DNA of 9,760 bases. Source: Ekhidna sp. (lineage in GTDB: Bacteria; Bacteroidota; Bacteroidia; Cytophagales; Cyclobacteriaceae). Of this stretch, positions 1-4,662 are shown in pieces; within the stretch, counting starts at the first letter, position 1, and every line of letters starts with the position of its first letter. The notes below the pieces were generated by a model. That model ran no database searches. It had not been told where the DNA came from and worked only from the letters and a program-made list of their open reading frames with translations. The DNA is taken from the NCBI GenBank assembly GCA_028821635.1, contig JAPPDO010000423.1:1-9760 (forward strand), read 5' to 3'. The translations under genes were made by a program, and so were the position numbers.

Positions 1-192
1 GTACTACCGTCTTGATCGCAGGCATACGGGAGTAGTTTTGGTGTCATTTGTTTTTCTATTTTCGACCGCCTGAAGCATGTCAGGAGCATTATTAGTGTTT
101 TCTGTATTTTTCTTTAGTTTACGTTTCCATTTCACTAAATTTGCTCTACCGTCTTAAAGGCAGAAGTGTCAAGGGACGGTACACGGTGATAT
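1..192. other. Unassigned left edge, no confident gene
   Basis: No reading frame here can be assigned. A plus-strand frame runs in from the edge and stops at 71-73, and another stops at 33-35; both are too short to judge as gene tails. A lysine-rich minus-strand frame (GTG at 135, stop at 4-6, 43 codons) has no recognisable family. The 10-mer CTACCGTCTT occurs at 4-13 and again at 146-155, with partial similarity continuing after it, so a short stretch may be duplicated. The terminator just downstream implies that a plus-strand transcript, coding or not, passes through this region. Confidence 0.4.
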
Positions 193-226
193 AGGGCAGC
201 CCTATCGTAAAAGCTGCCCTTTTCTT
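193..226 (+). terminator. Rho-independent terminator
   Basis: AGGGCAGC (193-200) pairs perfectly with GCTGCCCT (213-220) around a 12-nt loop and is followed by TTTCTT. This is a GC-rich 8-bp stem with a T-rich tail on the plus strand, so it should end a transcript entering from the left of the window. Confidence 0.75.
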
Positions 227-256
227 ATTGTGACTATCTTTCTTTCTAAACATGTT

Positions 257-335
257 TATATTTGCAATCAAGCCATATAGTTGAATCAATATGGATTTGA
301 ATCAAAGCTTGAGGTGTCCTTAAAAAAGGCACCTC
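257..335 (+). repeat. Repeat unit 1: -7-like box, stem and AGGTG hairpin
   Basis: This is the first of three related units. It has TATATTTGCA (box 257-264), a CCATAT/ATATGG stem (273-278 with 289-294), TGAATC at offset 25 and TAT at offset 33. It ends in a hairpin GAGGTG/CACCTC (311-316 with 330-335) extended by CCTT/AAGG. The distance from the box to the end of GGTG is 60 nt, identical to unit 2. There is no T-run after the hairpin on either strand. No lipoprotein gene lies to its left, so this looks like the remnant edge of the tandem array. The hairpin overlaps the stop codon and last codons of the neighbouring minus-strand gene. The near-palindrome TTGAATCAA also occurs twice here (281-289 and 297-305). 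Confidence 0.45.
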
Positions 336-793
336 AATCCCCTCCAGAACCGCCTCGCTTTACTAAAATTCCGCAGCTCTGTATCTTCTGCCAACATAGT
401 TGTGTACACATCGCAGTCATCCGATGTTTTTACCCAATACTCTATAGTTTCACGTGATATTTCTTTTCTTCCTTCTGAAAAAATTATTGTAGCGTCACAA
501 TAGCAGGTGATAGCAGGTGTACGCAGTAGAGCCATATCAGGTTTTATATCTGTTGTTCGTATACCTGTTATCTCAAGTCGTTTCTTATCCCACCACGCAA
601 TCCTGCTAAACATATTCTCTAGCCAGTTAGCCTCATGCCCTTCTTTCGCATCCCGATAATCTTTATAACTTTCAAGTACTAATCTTTTAGCATCTCTACC
701 ATCACATTGTTCTAAGCACTGACGAAGTCCGCACGAGGTAAAAAAGACCAGTAAACAAGTGCCTATTAAAAAATTAAGTTTCTTACTTTGCAT
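320..793 (-). CDS. Small cysteine-containing lipoprotein, copy A
   Basis: A predicted outer-membrane or periplasm-facing lipoprotein of 157 residues with unknown function. Residues 1-20 form a signal peptide (Lys4-Lys5, then a hydrophobic stretch) ending in a lipobox-like FTSC with Cys21 as the lipidated residue. The mature part has Cys26 and Cys30 (CLEQC), Cys97 and Cys99 (CYC) and Cys127, which could form disulfides outside the cytoplasm. It is a paralogue of the gene at 1011-1433: the first 18 residues are identical and the stretch from RLEITG to the second cysteine pair is nearly so. It carries ten extra residues around 53-62. Its last few codons run into the AGGTG hairpin because the TGA of copy B is TGG here. 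ATG at 793 is chosen because it starts the signal peptide and lies about 15 nt after the expected transcription start. No named family is recognised. Confidence 0.75.
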   Translation of the reverse strand: MQSKKLNFLIGTCLLVFFTSCGLRQCLEQCDGRDAKRLVLESYKDYRDAKEGHEANWLENMFSRIAWWDKKRLEITGIRTTDIKPDMALLRTPAITCYCDATIIFSEGRKEISRETIEYWVKTSDDCDVYTTMLAEDTELRNFSKARRFWRGLRCLF

Positions 794-811
794 AATGTTT
801 CTTTTTTAAGC

Positions 812-851
812 CCGCAAAGGTATGATTTCCTAAATATCACTATCTTTGCAG
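812..851. promoter_or_regulatory. Inverted repeat over the copy A promoter
   Basis: CCGCAAAGGTA (812-822) faces TATCTTTGCAG (841-851) across 18 bp; 9 of 11 positions are complementary and one of the other two is a G-T pair. One arm is the -7 box of the lipoprotein gene, the other lies near its -33 position and is itself a plus-strand TAnnTTTG. The matching repeat of copy B preserves complementarity through a compensated change. It could be an operator, a pair of facing promoters or an RNA stem. Confidence 0.45.
815..822 (-). promoter_or_regulatory. -7 box of lipoprotein copy A
   Basis: On the minus strand this reads TACCTTTG, an exact match to the Bacteroidota -7 element TAnnTTTG, ending 21 nt before the ATG. 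No TTG is found at the usual 17-23 nt upstream; that position is taken by the second arm of the inverted repeat 812-851. In copy B the equivalent box (1462 to 1455) reads TACCTTTA, losing the final G. Confidence 0.5.
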
Positions 852-927
852 TTATTCCATTGAAGTGAATCTCTATCGAGTGGAATGTAAGTATAAGGTG
901 CCCGTAAAAAAGGCACCTCTTTTTTTT
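841..927 (+). repeat. Repeat unit 2: candidate ~75-nt transcription unit
   Basis: TATCTTTG (841-848) matches the Bacteroidota -7 box on the plus strand. About 6 nt later comes an 8-bp stem, ATTCCATT (854-861) with AGTGGAAT (879-886, one G-T pair), then the strong terminator at 896-927. There is no room for a protein, so if the box is used the product would be a small RNA of roughly 70-75 nt. A proper -33 TTG is not present. Conserved with units 1 and 3 are TGAATC at offset 25 and TAT at offset 33. Alternatively this is only the upstream region of the minus-strand lipoprotein gene, duplicated with it. Confidence 0.4.
896..927 (+). terminator. Rho-independent terminator
   Basis: AGGTGCC (896-902) pairs with GGCACCT (912-918) around a 9-nt loop, followed by CTTTTTTTT. 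The T-run lies on the plus strand, so it cannot serve the minus-strand lipoprotein gene to its right in the ordinary way. The only plus-strand promoter-like box nearby is at 841-848. Confidence 0.7.
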
Positions 928-1010
928 ATTTAATACGGATTAAGTGCTTTTCCCGTTGGGGAAGAATATCAGTGTTCAAGTCGTCCATGCTCTTAAAGCA
1001 CTAACCCCCT

Positions 1011-1433
1011 TCAGAACCGCCTCTCTTTATTCGTGGTCCACATATATAGATCCTCTCCCAATATACTTGTATACACATCGCAGTTATCCGATGTTAGTAC
1101 CCAATACTCTATAGTTTCACGTGATATTTCTTTTCTTCCTTCTGAAAGAATTATTGTAGCGTCACAATAGCAGGTGATAGCAGGTGTAAGCCATGGACCC
1201 ATATCAGGTTTTATATCTGTTGTTCGTATACCTGTTATCTCAAGTCGTTTCTTACGCCACCACGCAATTGACTGCCCTTCTTTCTTATCCCAATAATCTT
1301 GATAAAGTTCAAGTACTAATCTTTTACCATCTCTACCATCGCATTGTTCTAAGCATTGAACGTGATGTCTGCACGAAGCAAAAAAGACCAGTAAACAAGT
1401 GCCTATTAAAAAATTAAGTTTCTTACTTTGCAT
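1011..1433 (-). CDS. Small cysteine-containing lipoprotein, copy B
   Basis: Paralogue of the gene at 320-793, 140 residues, function unknown. The signal peptide is nearly identical and ends in FASC with Cys21. The CLEQC pair (Cys27, Cys31), the CYC pair and the later single cysteine are all kept, while the residues after Cys21 differ (RHHVQ against GLRQ). A 30-nt in-frame difference removes ten residues present in copy A just before the IAWW motif. The C-terminus ends at TGA where copy A reads TGG, so copy B stops six residues earlier relative to the alignment and clear of any hairpin. The conserved cysteines, intact frame and in-frame indel suggest both copies have been under selection as proteins. 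ATG at 1433 matches the start of copy A. Confidence 0.75.
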   Translation of the reverse strand: MQSKKLNFLIGTCLLVFFASCRHHVQCLEQCDGRDGKRLVLELYQDYWDKKEGQSIAWWRKKRLEITGIRTTDIKPDMGPWLTPAITCYCDATIILSEGRKEISRETIEYWVLTSDNCDVYTSILGEDLYMWTTNKERRF

Positions 1434-1451
1434 AATGTTTCTTTTTTAAGC

Positions 1452-1491
1452 CTGTAAAGGTACGATTTCCTAAATATCACTATCTTTACAG
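1452..1491. promoter_or_regulatory. Inverted repeat over the copy B promoter
   Basis: CTGTAAAGGTA (1452-1462) faces TATCTTTACAG (1481-1491) across 18 bp, with 10 of 11 positions complementary and the last a G-T pair. Compared with copy A, the pair C815-G848 is T1455-A1488, and the mismatch C813/A850 is restored to T1453-A1490. Because the outer G of each TTTG is now A, both -7-like boxes are weaker than in copy A. Confidence 0.45.
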
Positions 1492-1564
1492 TCCATTCCT
1501 AGAAATGAATCGCTATCGAATGGTAATCAAACATGAGACACTCTTGAACAAGGTGCCTTTTTTT
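1481..1564 (+). repeat. Repeat unit 3
   Basis: Third unit of the series, beginning TATCTTTA (1481-1488) and sharing TGAATC at offset 25 and the CTATCGA stretch with unit 2. A stem CCATT (1493-1497) with AATGG (1519-1523) remains possible. The terminator follows at 1539-1564, about 15 nt further from the box than in unit 2, and uses a different stem. The box lacks the final G, so this unit may be weaker or inactive. Confidence 0.35.
1539..1564 (+). terminator. Rho-independent terminator
   Basis: CAC (1539-1541) and CTTG (1543-1546) pair with CAAG (1549-1552) and GTG (1553-1555), with one bulged T and a 2-nt loop; CC and seven T follow. It is weaker than the terminator at 896-927 but sits at the equivalent place in the repeat. 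Confidence 0.45.
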
Positions 1565-1574
1565 GCCTAAGCAT

Positions 1575-1605
1575 TTGGATTTGTCTGGAGAAGATGCTAT
1601 ATTTA
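1575..1605 (+). promoter_or_regulatory. Near-consensus Bacteroidota promoter
   Basis: TTG (1575-1577), 20 nt, then TATATTTA (1598-1605), one base off TAnnTTTG. It would drive the small ORFs at 1610-1874. The expected start is close to 1611, at or just after the ATG at 1610, so a transcript would be leaderless or would use a later start. Confidence 0.35.
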
Positions 1606-1609
1606 CCCT

Positions 1610-1753
1610 ATGTACAAATTCAAGTCTTTCATAAGGTTCATCGTAGCCCAACAGCAATTAAGCCCATCACAGATTCTATTTCAAGCCACAACGGTAAATA
1701 AAAAGCACGTTCAAGGTGCTTTCAAGGCAGGTTCTCCTATTGGTTTATTCTAA
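1610..1753 (+). CDS. Possible small ORF, 47 residues
   Basis: ATG at 1610 opens a 47-codon frame ending TAA at 1751-1753. The product is basic, with a hydrophobic start (MYKFKSFIRFIV) and no recognised family. It lies just after a promoter-like sequence and directly before a second small ORF in a frame shifted by +1. The two could be pieces of one gene broken by a frameshift. Composition alone cannot separate this from chance, so it is a weak call. Confidence 0.22.
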   Translation: MYKFKSFIRFIVAQQQLSPSQILFQATTVNKKHVQGAFKAGSPIGLF

Positions 1754-1874
1754 ATTTTATCTTAAAAAACAAAGTGAAGATTTATTAACAGTAGCAAAAA
1801 AAGCAGTAGAATCCGCCATAGAAGAAAATGAAACCATAGCTATGGGTATATTAAAGAAAGTTGGTGTAATTTAA
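1740..1874 (+). CDS. Possible small ORF or gene remnant, 44 residues
   Basis: This frame is open from the stop at 1695-1697 to TAA at 1872-1874; TTG at 1740 is the most plausible start as there is no useful ATG. The C-terminal half (AKKAVESAIEENETIAMG, then ILKKVGVI) looks like a genuine amphipathic helix rich in Ala, Glu and Lys, unlike random translation. No family is recognised. Its stop overlaps the stop of the convergent PIN gene by two bases. It may be the surviving 3' end of a gene whose N-terminal part is lost or out of frame (see 1610-1753). Confidence 0.25.
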   Translation: MVYSKFYLKKQSEDLLTVAKKAVESAIEENETIAMGILKKVGVI

Positions 1875-2353
1875 AACAATCTTCCTAACTTGTCACTTAA
1901 CGGGATTGATAAGTCAATAAATTCAAAACTTAATTCGCATGATTCTGACAAAGGCTCAATCATTTTCGTTGATGATTTTCTATCTTTCGTTATAAATGCA
2001 TCAATATTTCTATTATGAATTTGAGAAAACAATTTAATGTCATTTATAACCACCTTTCTGTCACCAAAATCACCGAATTTTCCCTGATTTCTTAAAGCTG
2101 CTAAAAATTGACCTGAGCATTTAGCATCTTCATAATCAAGCTCTAATAAGCGAAATGAATTTAAAGAACGTAAATAATCCGGATCATCACCCACTGCATA
2201 CTCACTAACAACAATAGTGGATAGATACATTTCAATTTTATTTTCTAAAAAATACTCATAATAATCTACTGCATTTTGATGGAAATCTGCATCTTTCTTT
2301 AATAGTCGAATACAAAAAGAATTGTCTAAAAGCACGCTTTCTATTCCGTTCAT
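1871..2353 (-). CDS. PIN-domain nuclease, probable toxin of a paired cassette
   Basis: A 160-residue protein with the layout of a PIN-domain ribonuclease. The four acidic positions expected of the fold are present: Asp10 in LLDNSF, Glu51 in VVSEYA, Asp105 in INDIKL and Asp124 in ITKDRK. The last is the usual T-x-D near the end of the domain. PIN proteins bind Mg2+ or Mn2+ and cleave RNA, and many are toxins of type II toxin-antitoxin pairs. The ATG overlaps the TGA of the upstream gene (ATGA at 2353-2350), so the two are translationally coupled. The gene order, large partner first and nuclease second, suits an antitoxin-toxin pair. The specific subfamily is not recognised, and an RNA-maturation or defence role is also possible. 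Confidence 0.72.
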   Translation of the reverse strand: MNGIESVLLDNSFCIRLLKKDADFHQNAVDYYEYFLENKIEMYLSTIVVSEYAVGDDPDYLRSLNSFRLLELDYEDAKCSGQFLAALRNQGKFGDFGDRKVVINDIKLFSQIHNRNIDAFITKDRKSSTKMIEPLSESCELSFEFIDLSIPLSDKLGRLF

Positions 2354-3117
2354 ATTTCCTCCCCTTTGATATCATCTAACCAAGCATCTACATTTGTTAT
2401 TTTACTTAAATTAACTGATGCTTTTTCAATCACTTCATCTAAAAGCGTTTTGTTAAAAACAGGTTCATACTGAATAAATTCAATTAATGCTAAATCCGTT
2501 AAGTGATCATCTTCAAAACTTCTTTTCCCACGAACTTTAATTCCATAAGGTTTATAGGTTTTCTTCTCACCATCCATAATCTGCTCTTTAGTAGCAGAAA
2601 CCACAAGATTTCCATATTTTTTAGTGCTTATGTGCAGATTTGGCTTCTTACCACCTTCCTGATAAATTTCACCATATAAATAAAATTCACTTTCATAAAA
2701 AGCGGGTGCAGTCATCTCAAAATTAGTAGTGTAATCTATGATTAGTGAGGGTTCATTGGACATTGAATGATTAAATTCAATTACATGACCTTCTTTTACT
2801 GCTTTCTTTTGAAACTTATCAATAATTGATTGCCTTGTATAATCTAAAAAGTCAAGATTATTCCTATTTCTAATCTCATTAGTCAGACCATTAAACAAAA
2901 TAACTGCTGTAATCGGTAGGAAGAATTTGTGTTTTGCAGAACCCTCCTCAATGTGATATGAGATGTGTGGTCGATCCTTCTTTTCTTTTCGATGAGGATA
3001 TAAGAAAGATTCTATGTCTGATATAAGTTCTTTAGCTTCATTTATATCAATATCTTTAGGTCTTAAAGTATTATCCTTGTTAGTGACCTTTAATTCTATG
3101 TATCCTTGTTCTTCCAC
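2350..3117 (-). CDS. Unrecognised 255-residue partner of the PIN nuclease
   Basis: No named family is recognised. The protein is charged and soluble, with no signal peptide or membrane segment. Residues 1-75 contain an early helix (about 26-40) and a short strand motif YHIEEGSAKHKFFLP (54-68). Residues about 145-225 look like a compact beta domain: YLYGEIYQEGG, then KPNLHI, then a VRGKRSFED stretch, possibly OB- or SH3-like (inference). It is much larger than a classical type II antitoxin. Start: GTG at 3117 is the only credible start, since an in-frame TAG lies at 3129-3127 and the first internal ATG is near residue 119. It sits 4 nt after a 29-residue peptide gene and overlaps the PIN gene by ATGA. 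Inhibitor, target-recognition or scaffold roles are all open. Confidence 0.65.
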   Translation of the reverse strand: MEEQGYIELKVTNKDNTLRPKDIDINEAKELISDIESFLYPHRKEKKDRPHISYHIEEGSAKHKFFLPITAVILFNGLTNEIRNRNNLDFLDYTRQSIIDKFQKKAVKEGHVIEFNHSMSNEPSLIIDYTTNFEMTAPAFYESEFYLYGEIYQEGGKKPNLHISTKKYGNLVVSATKEQIMDGEKKTYKPYGIKVRGKRSFEDDHLTDLALIEFIQYEPVFNKTLLDEVIEKASVNLSKITNVDAWLDDIKGEEI

Positions 3118-3121
3118 GTGT

Positions 3122-3211
3122 CTAAACTATAAATTTTCCGAATATAAAAATTACAGCCAACACTGTATAAATTATTGCTGGTAGAGTTAGATTATATTCT
3201 AATTTAGTCAT
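3122..3211 (-). CDS. 29-residue single-helix membrane peptide
   Basis: ATG at 3211 opens a 29-codon frame ending TAG at 3124-3122, 4 nt before the GTG of the 255-residue protein. The peptide starts MTKLEYNLTLPA and continues as one hydrophobic stretch (about residues 9-24), then Gly25-Lys26 and a short hydrophobic end. That is a clean single transmembrane segment with a polar N-terminus. The close spacing suggests it is the first gene of the PIN cassette, or a translated leader for the GTG-started gene. No convincing -7 box was found upstream; TTATTTGC near 3231-3238 is only a loose match. It is too short to prove coding by composition. Confidence 0.42.
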   Translation of the reverse strand: MTKLEYNLTLPAIIYTVLAVIFIFGKFIV

Positions 3212-3264
3212 TCGTCTGTTCTAAGTTTACGCAAATAATAAACCAAATCACTAAAATACATACT

Positions 3265-3372
3265 CAGCCGTCATTTTTTTCACAATGATTTCTATTTAAA
3301 TCCAGATATGCTATGCAAAACCCACTGATTATAGACAAACTTTTTAGAAAAAGACTATATTCTTGACGGCTG
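3265..3372. repeat. 108-bp segment bounded by 9-bp inverted repeats
   Basis: CAGCCGTCA (3265-3273) and TGACGGCTG (3364-3372) are perfect inverted repeats at the ends of an AT-rich, non-coding stretch. Each is followed inward by T-rich sequence when read from its end. The size and layout resemble a small non-autonomous mobile element, but I see no clear target-site duplication. The inside also holds a short palindrome CTTTTT-AG-AAAAAG near the right end. Confidence 0.35.
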
Positions 3373-3483
3373 GAAATAAATATTAGTGGCTAATGATTCC
3401 GTACCCTTCTCAGACACCTTAAATATGAATTAAGTAAAGCCCTGAAAGAATTTTTACATTTTTTCATAATTCCAGAACCTTAA

Positions 3484-3505
3484 CGGTTTAAATACGGTTC
3501 AAATA
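3484..3505 (+). repeat. 11-bp tandem repeat upstream of the sigma factor promoter
   Basis: CGGTTTAAATA (3484-3494) is followed directly by CGGTTCAAATA (3495-3505), ten of eleven bases identical. It ends 24 nt before the -33 TTG, a suitable place for an activator site or AT-rich upstream element, one helical turn per repeat. Confidence 0.4.
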
Positions 3506-3529
3506 AAAATACATTATTTAACGTATCTG

Positions 3530-3560
3530 TTGGAGGCAGTTGAATATCAAACTACTTTTG
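3530..3560 (+). promoter_or_regulatory. Promoter of the sigma factor gene
   Basis: TTG (3530-3532), 20 nt, then TACTTTTG (3553-3560), a full match to the Bacteroidota housekeeping consensus TTG-N17-23-TAnnTTTG. Transcription should start near 3567, giving a leader of about 44 nt that is A-rich and lacks a Shine-Dalgarno sequence. Confidence 0.7.
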
Positions 3561-3610
3561 CAGATTGTTAAAATTTATGCGTTAATTCATTTAAAAAGAA
3601 AATAAGATAT

Positions 3611-4495
3611 ATGCGACAGTTAAAGATTACCCAGTCAATAACCAATAGGAGAGAAAGCCATACGTTGGAAAAATACTTCACTGAGGTAAGCAATGTGCCG
3701 ATGATCACTCCCGACGAGGAGGTAACGCTGGCAAAACGAATCAAAGAGGGAGATGACCTTGCATTAGAGAAGTTGGTGAAAGCAAACCTTAGATTCGTCG
3801 TATCTGTAGCCAAACAGTACCAAAATAGAAGTTTGCCACTTAATGACTTGATCAACGAGGGGAATTTAGGCCTAATTAAAGCCGCTAAAAAGTTTGATGA
3901 GACCAAAGGCTTTAAGTTTATCTCTTACGCCGTATGGTGGATTCGTCAGTCAATCATGCAGGCATTGGCTGAGCAGTCAAGAATCGTCAGGCTCCCAATG
4001 AATAAGTCCGGGGCCATCAACCAGATCAAGAGAGCTTATGCCGAATTAGAGCAGAAATATGAGCGGGAGCCAACAGAAGAGGAGTTGGCGGAGATGATGG
4101 AGATAAAGGCAAGTGATGTAAGAAATACGCTTGGAGCGGAAGTAAAGCAGGTGTCAATAGATGCGCCTTTTGGCGAAGACGAAAGCGGTTCACTGCTTGA
4201 CGTTCTGGAAAATGCTATGACAAGGGCTACTGATGGTAACCTTGTGTTCAATGACTCCCTAAAAGTAGAAACCATGCGGGCACTAGCCACGCTGACAATA
4301 AGAGAAAAAGAAGTTATCATGATGAGTTTCGGTATTGGATATGAAAATCCTTACACATTAGAAGAAATTGGTAATGCGCTAGGCCTCACCCGTGAAAGGG
4401 TAAGACAGATCAGGGAAAAGGTCCTTCAAAAACTCAGAGAACCCAGTAAAAACAGGAGACTTAAAGAGTTCTGTGCAAACGACAGACAGCACTGA
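3611..4495 (+). CDS. RpoD-type (primary-like) RNA polymerase sigma factor
   Basis: A 294-residue sigma-70 protein that directs core RNA polymerase to promoters. Region 1.1 is absent, as is usual for Bacteroidota RpoD. Region 1.2 spans about 17-50; region 2 includes NLRFVVSVAKQYQ, the core-binding DLINEGNLGLIKAA, and the promoter-melting FKFISYAVWWIRQSI. Region 3 covers about 125-200, including the conserved SLLDVLEN. The region 4 helix-turn-helix (about 249-270) contains TLEEIG and LTRERVRQIREK. Against the usual Bacteroidota RpoD, several positions differ: MNKSGAINQIKRAY in place of the LN-x-VGSLNKI type, MMSFGIGYENPY in region 4.1, and a tail LKEFCANDRQH. It may therefore be a second, group 2-like paralogue. 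A strong promoter lies directly upstream; no convincing terminator was found downstream. Confidence 0.88.
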   Translation: MRQLKITQSITNRRESHTLEKYFTEVSNVPMITPDEEVTLAKRIKEGDDLALEKLVKANLRFVVSVAKQYQNRSLPLNDLINEGNLGLIKAAKKFDETKGFKFISYAVWWIRQSIMQALAEQSRIVRLPMNKSGAINQIKRAYAELEQKYEREPTEEELAEMMEIKASDVRNTLGAEVKQVSIDAPFGEDESGSLLDVLENAMTRATDGNLVFNDSLKVETMRALATLTIREKEVIMMSFGIGYENPYTLEEIGNALGLTRERVRQIREKVLQKLREPSKNRRLKEFCANDRQH

Positions 4496-4662
4496 CTCTA
4501 ATCCTTAGCATCGGGTTTTTGCTTAAATCTTGAAGAAGGTAGTCGGTCATATTTTATCGGGGAAACGAGGCAGTTTTTTAATGAACTATCAGCGTAAGAG
4601 TTGATTAATCTCGGATTCCCGCCTTTCTTTACAACTCTTTTAACATTTATATCAATAATTAT
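4496..4662 (+). other. Spacer with possible promoter for the repair/T-protein run
   Basis: No gene seen. TTG at 4601-4603 followed after 20 nt by TTTCTTTA (4624-4631) has correct spacing but two mismatches to TAnnTTTG, so it is only a weak candidate promoter. T6 at 4573-4578 is not preceded by a stable stem, so I do not call a terminator for the sigma factor gene. Confidence 0.25.

Noticed and set aside
148..180. ACCGTC / GACGGT inverted repeat
   Set aside because: Six-base arms 21 nt apart are expected by chance.
943..1002. 8-bp inverted repeat AGTGCTTT / AAAGCACT downstream of copy B
   Set aside because: The 44-nt spacer and lack of a T-run make it a poor terminator; could be chance.
1193..1417. 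Plus-strand 74-codon ORF
   Set aside because: Lies entirely antisense inside lipoprotein copy B, which has a signal peptide and a paralogue.
1703..1721. AAGCAC / GTGCTT hairpin followed by T-rich minus-strand sequence
   Set aside because: Could end the PIN transcript, but the 6-bp stem lies 150 nt past the stop and inside a possible ORF, so not called.
3395..3472. Minus-strand 25-codon basic ORF starting MKKCKN
   Set aside because: No promoter, neighbour coupling or recognisable feature; expected by chance in AT-rich spacer.
3568..3906. Minus-strand 112-codon ORF
   Set aside because: Antisense to the N-terminal half of the sigma factor gene and its promoter.
4036..4320. Minus-strand 94-codon ORF
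   Set aside because: Serine-rich antisense shadow of the sigma factor.
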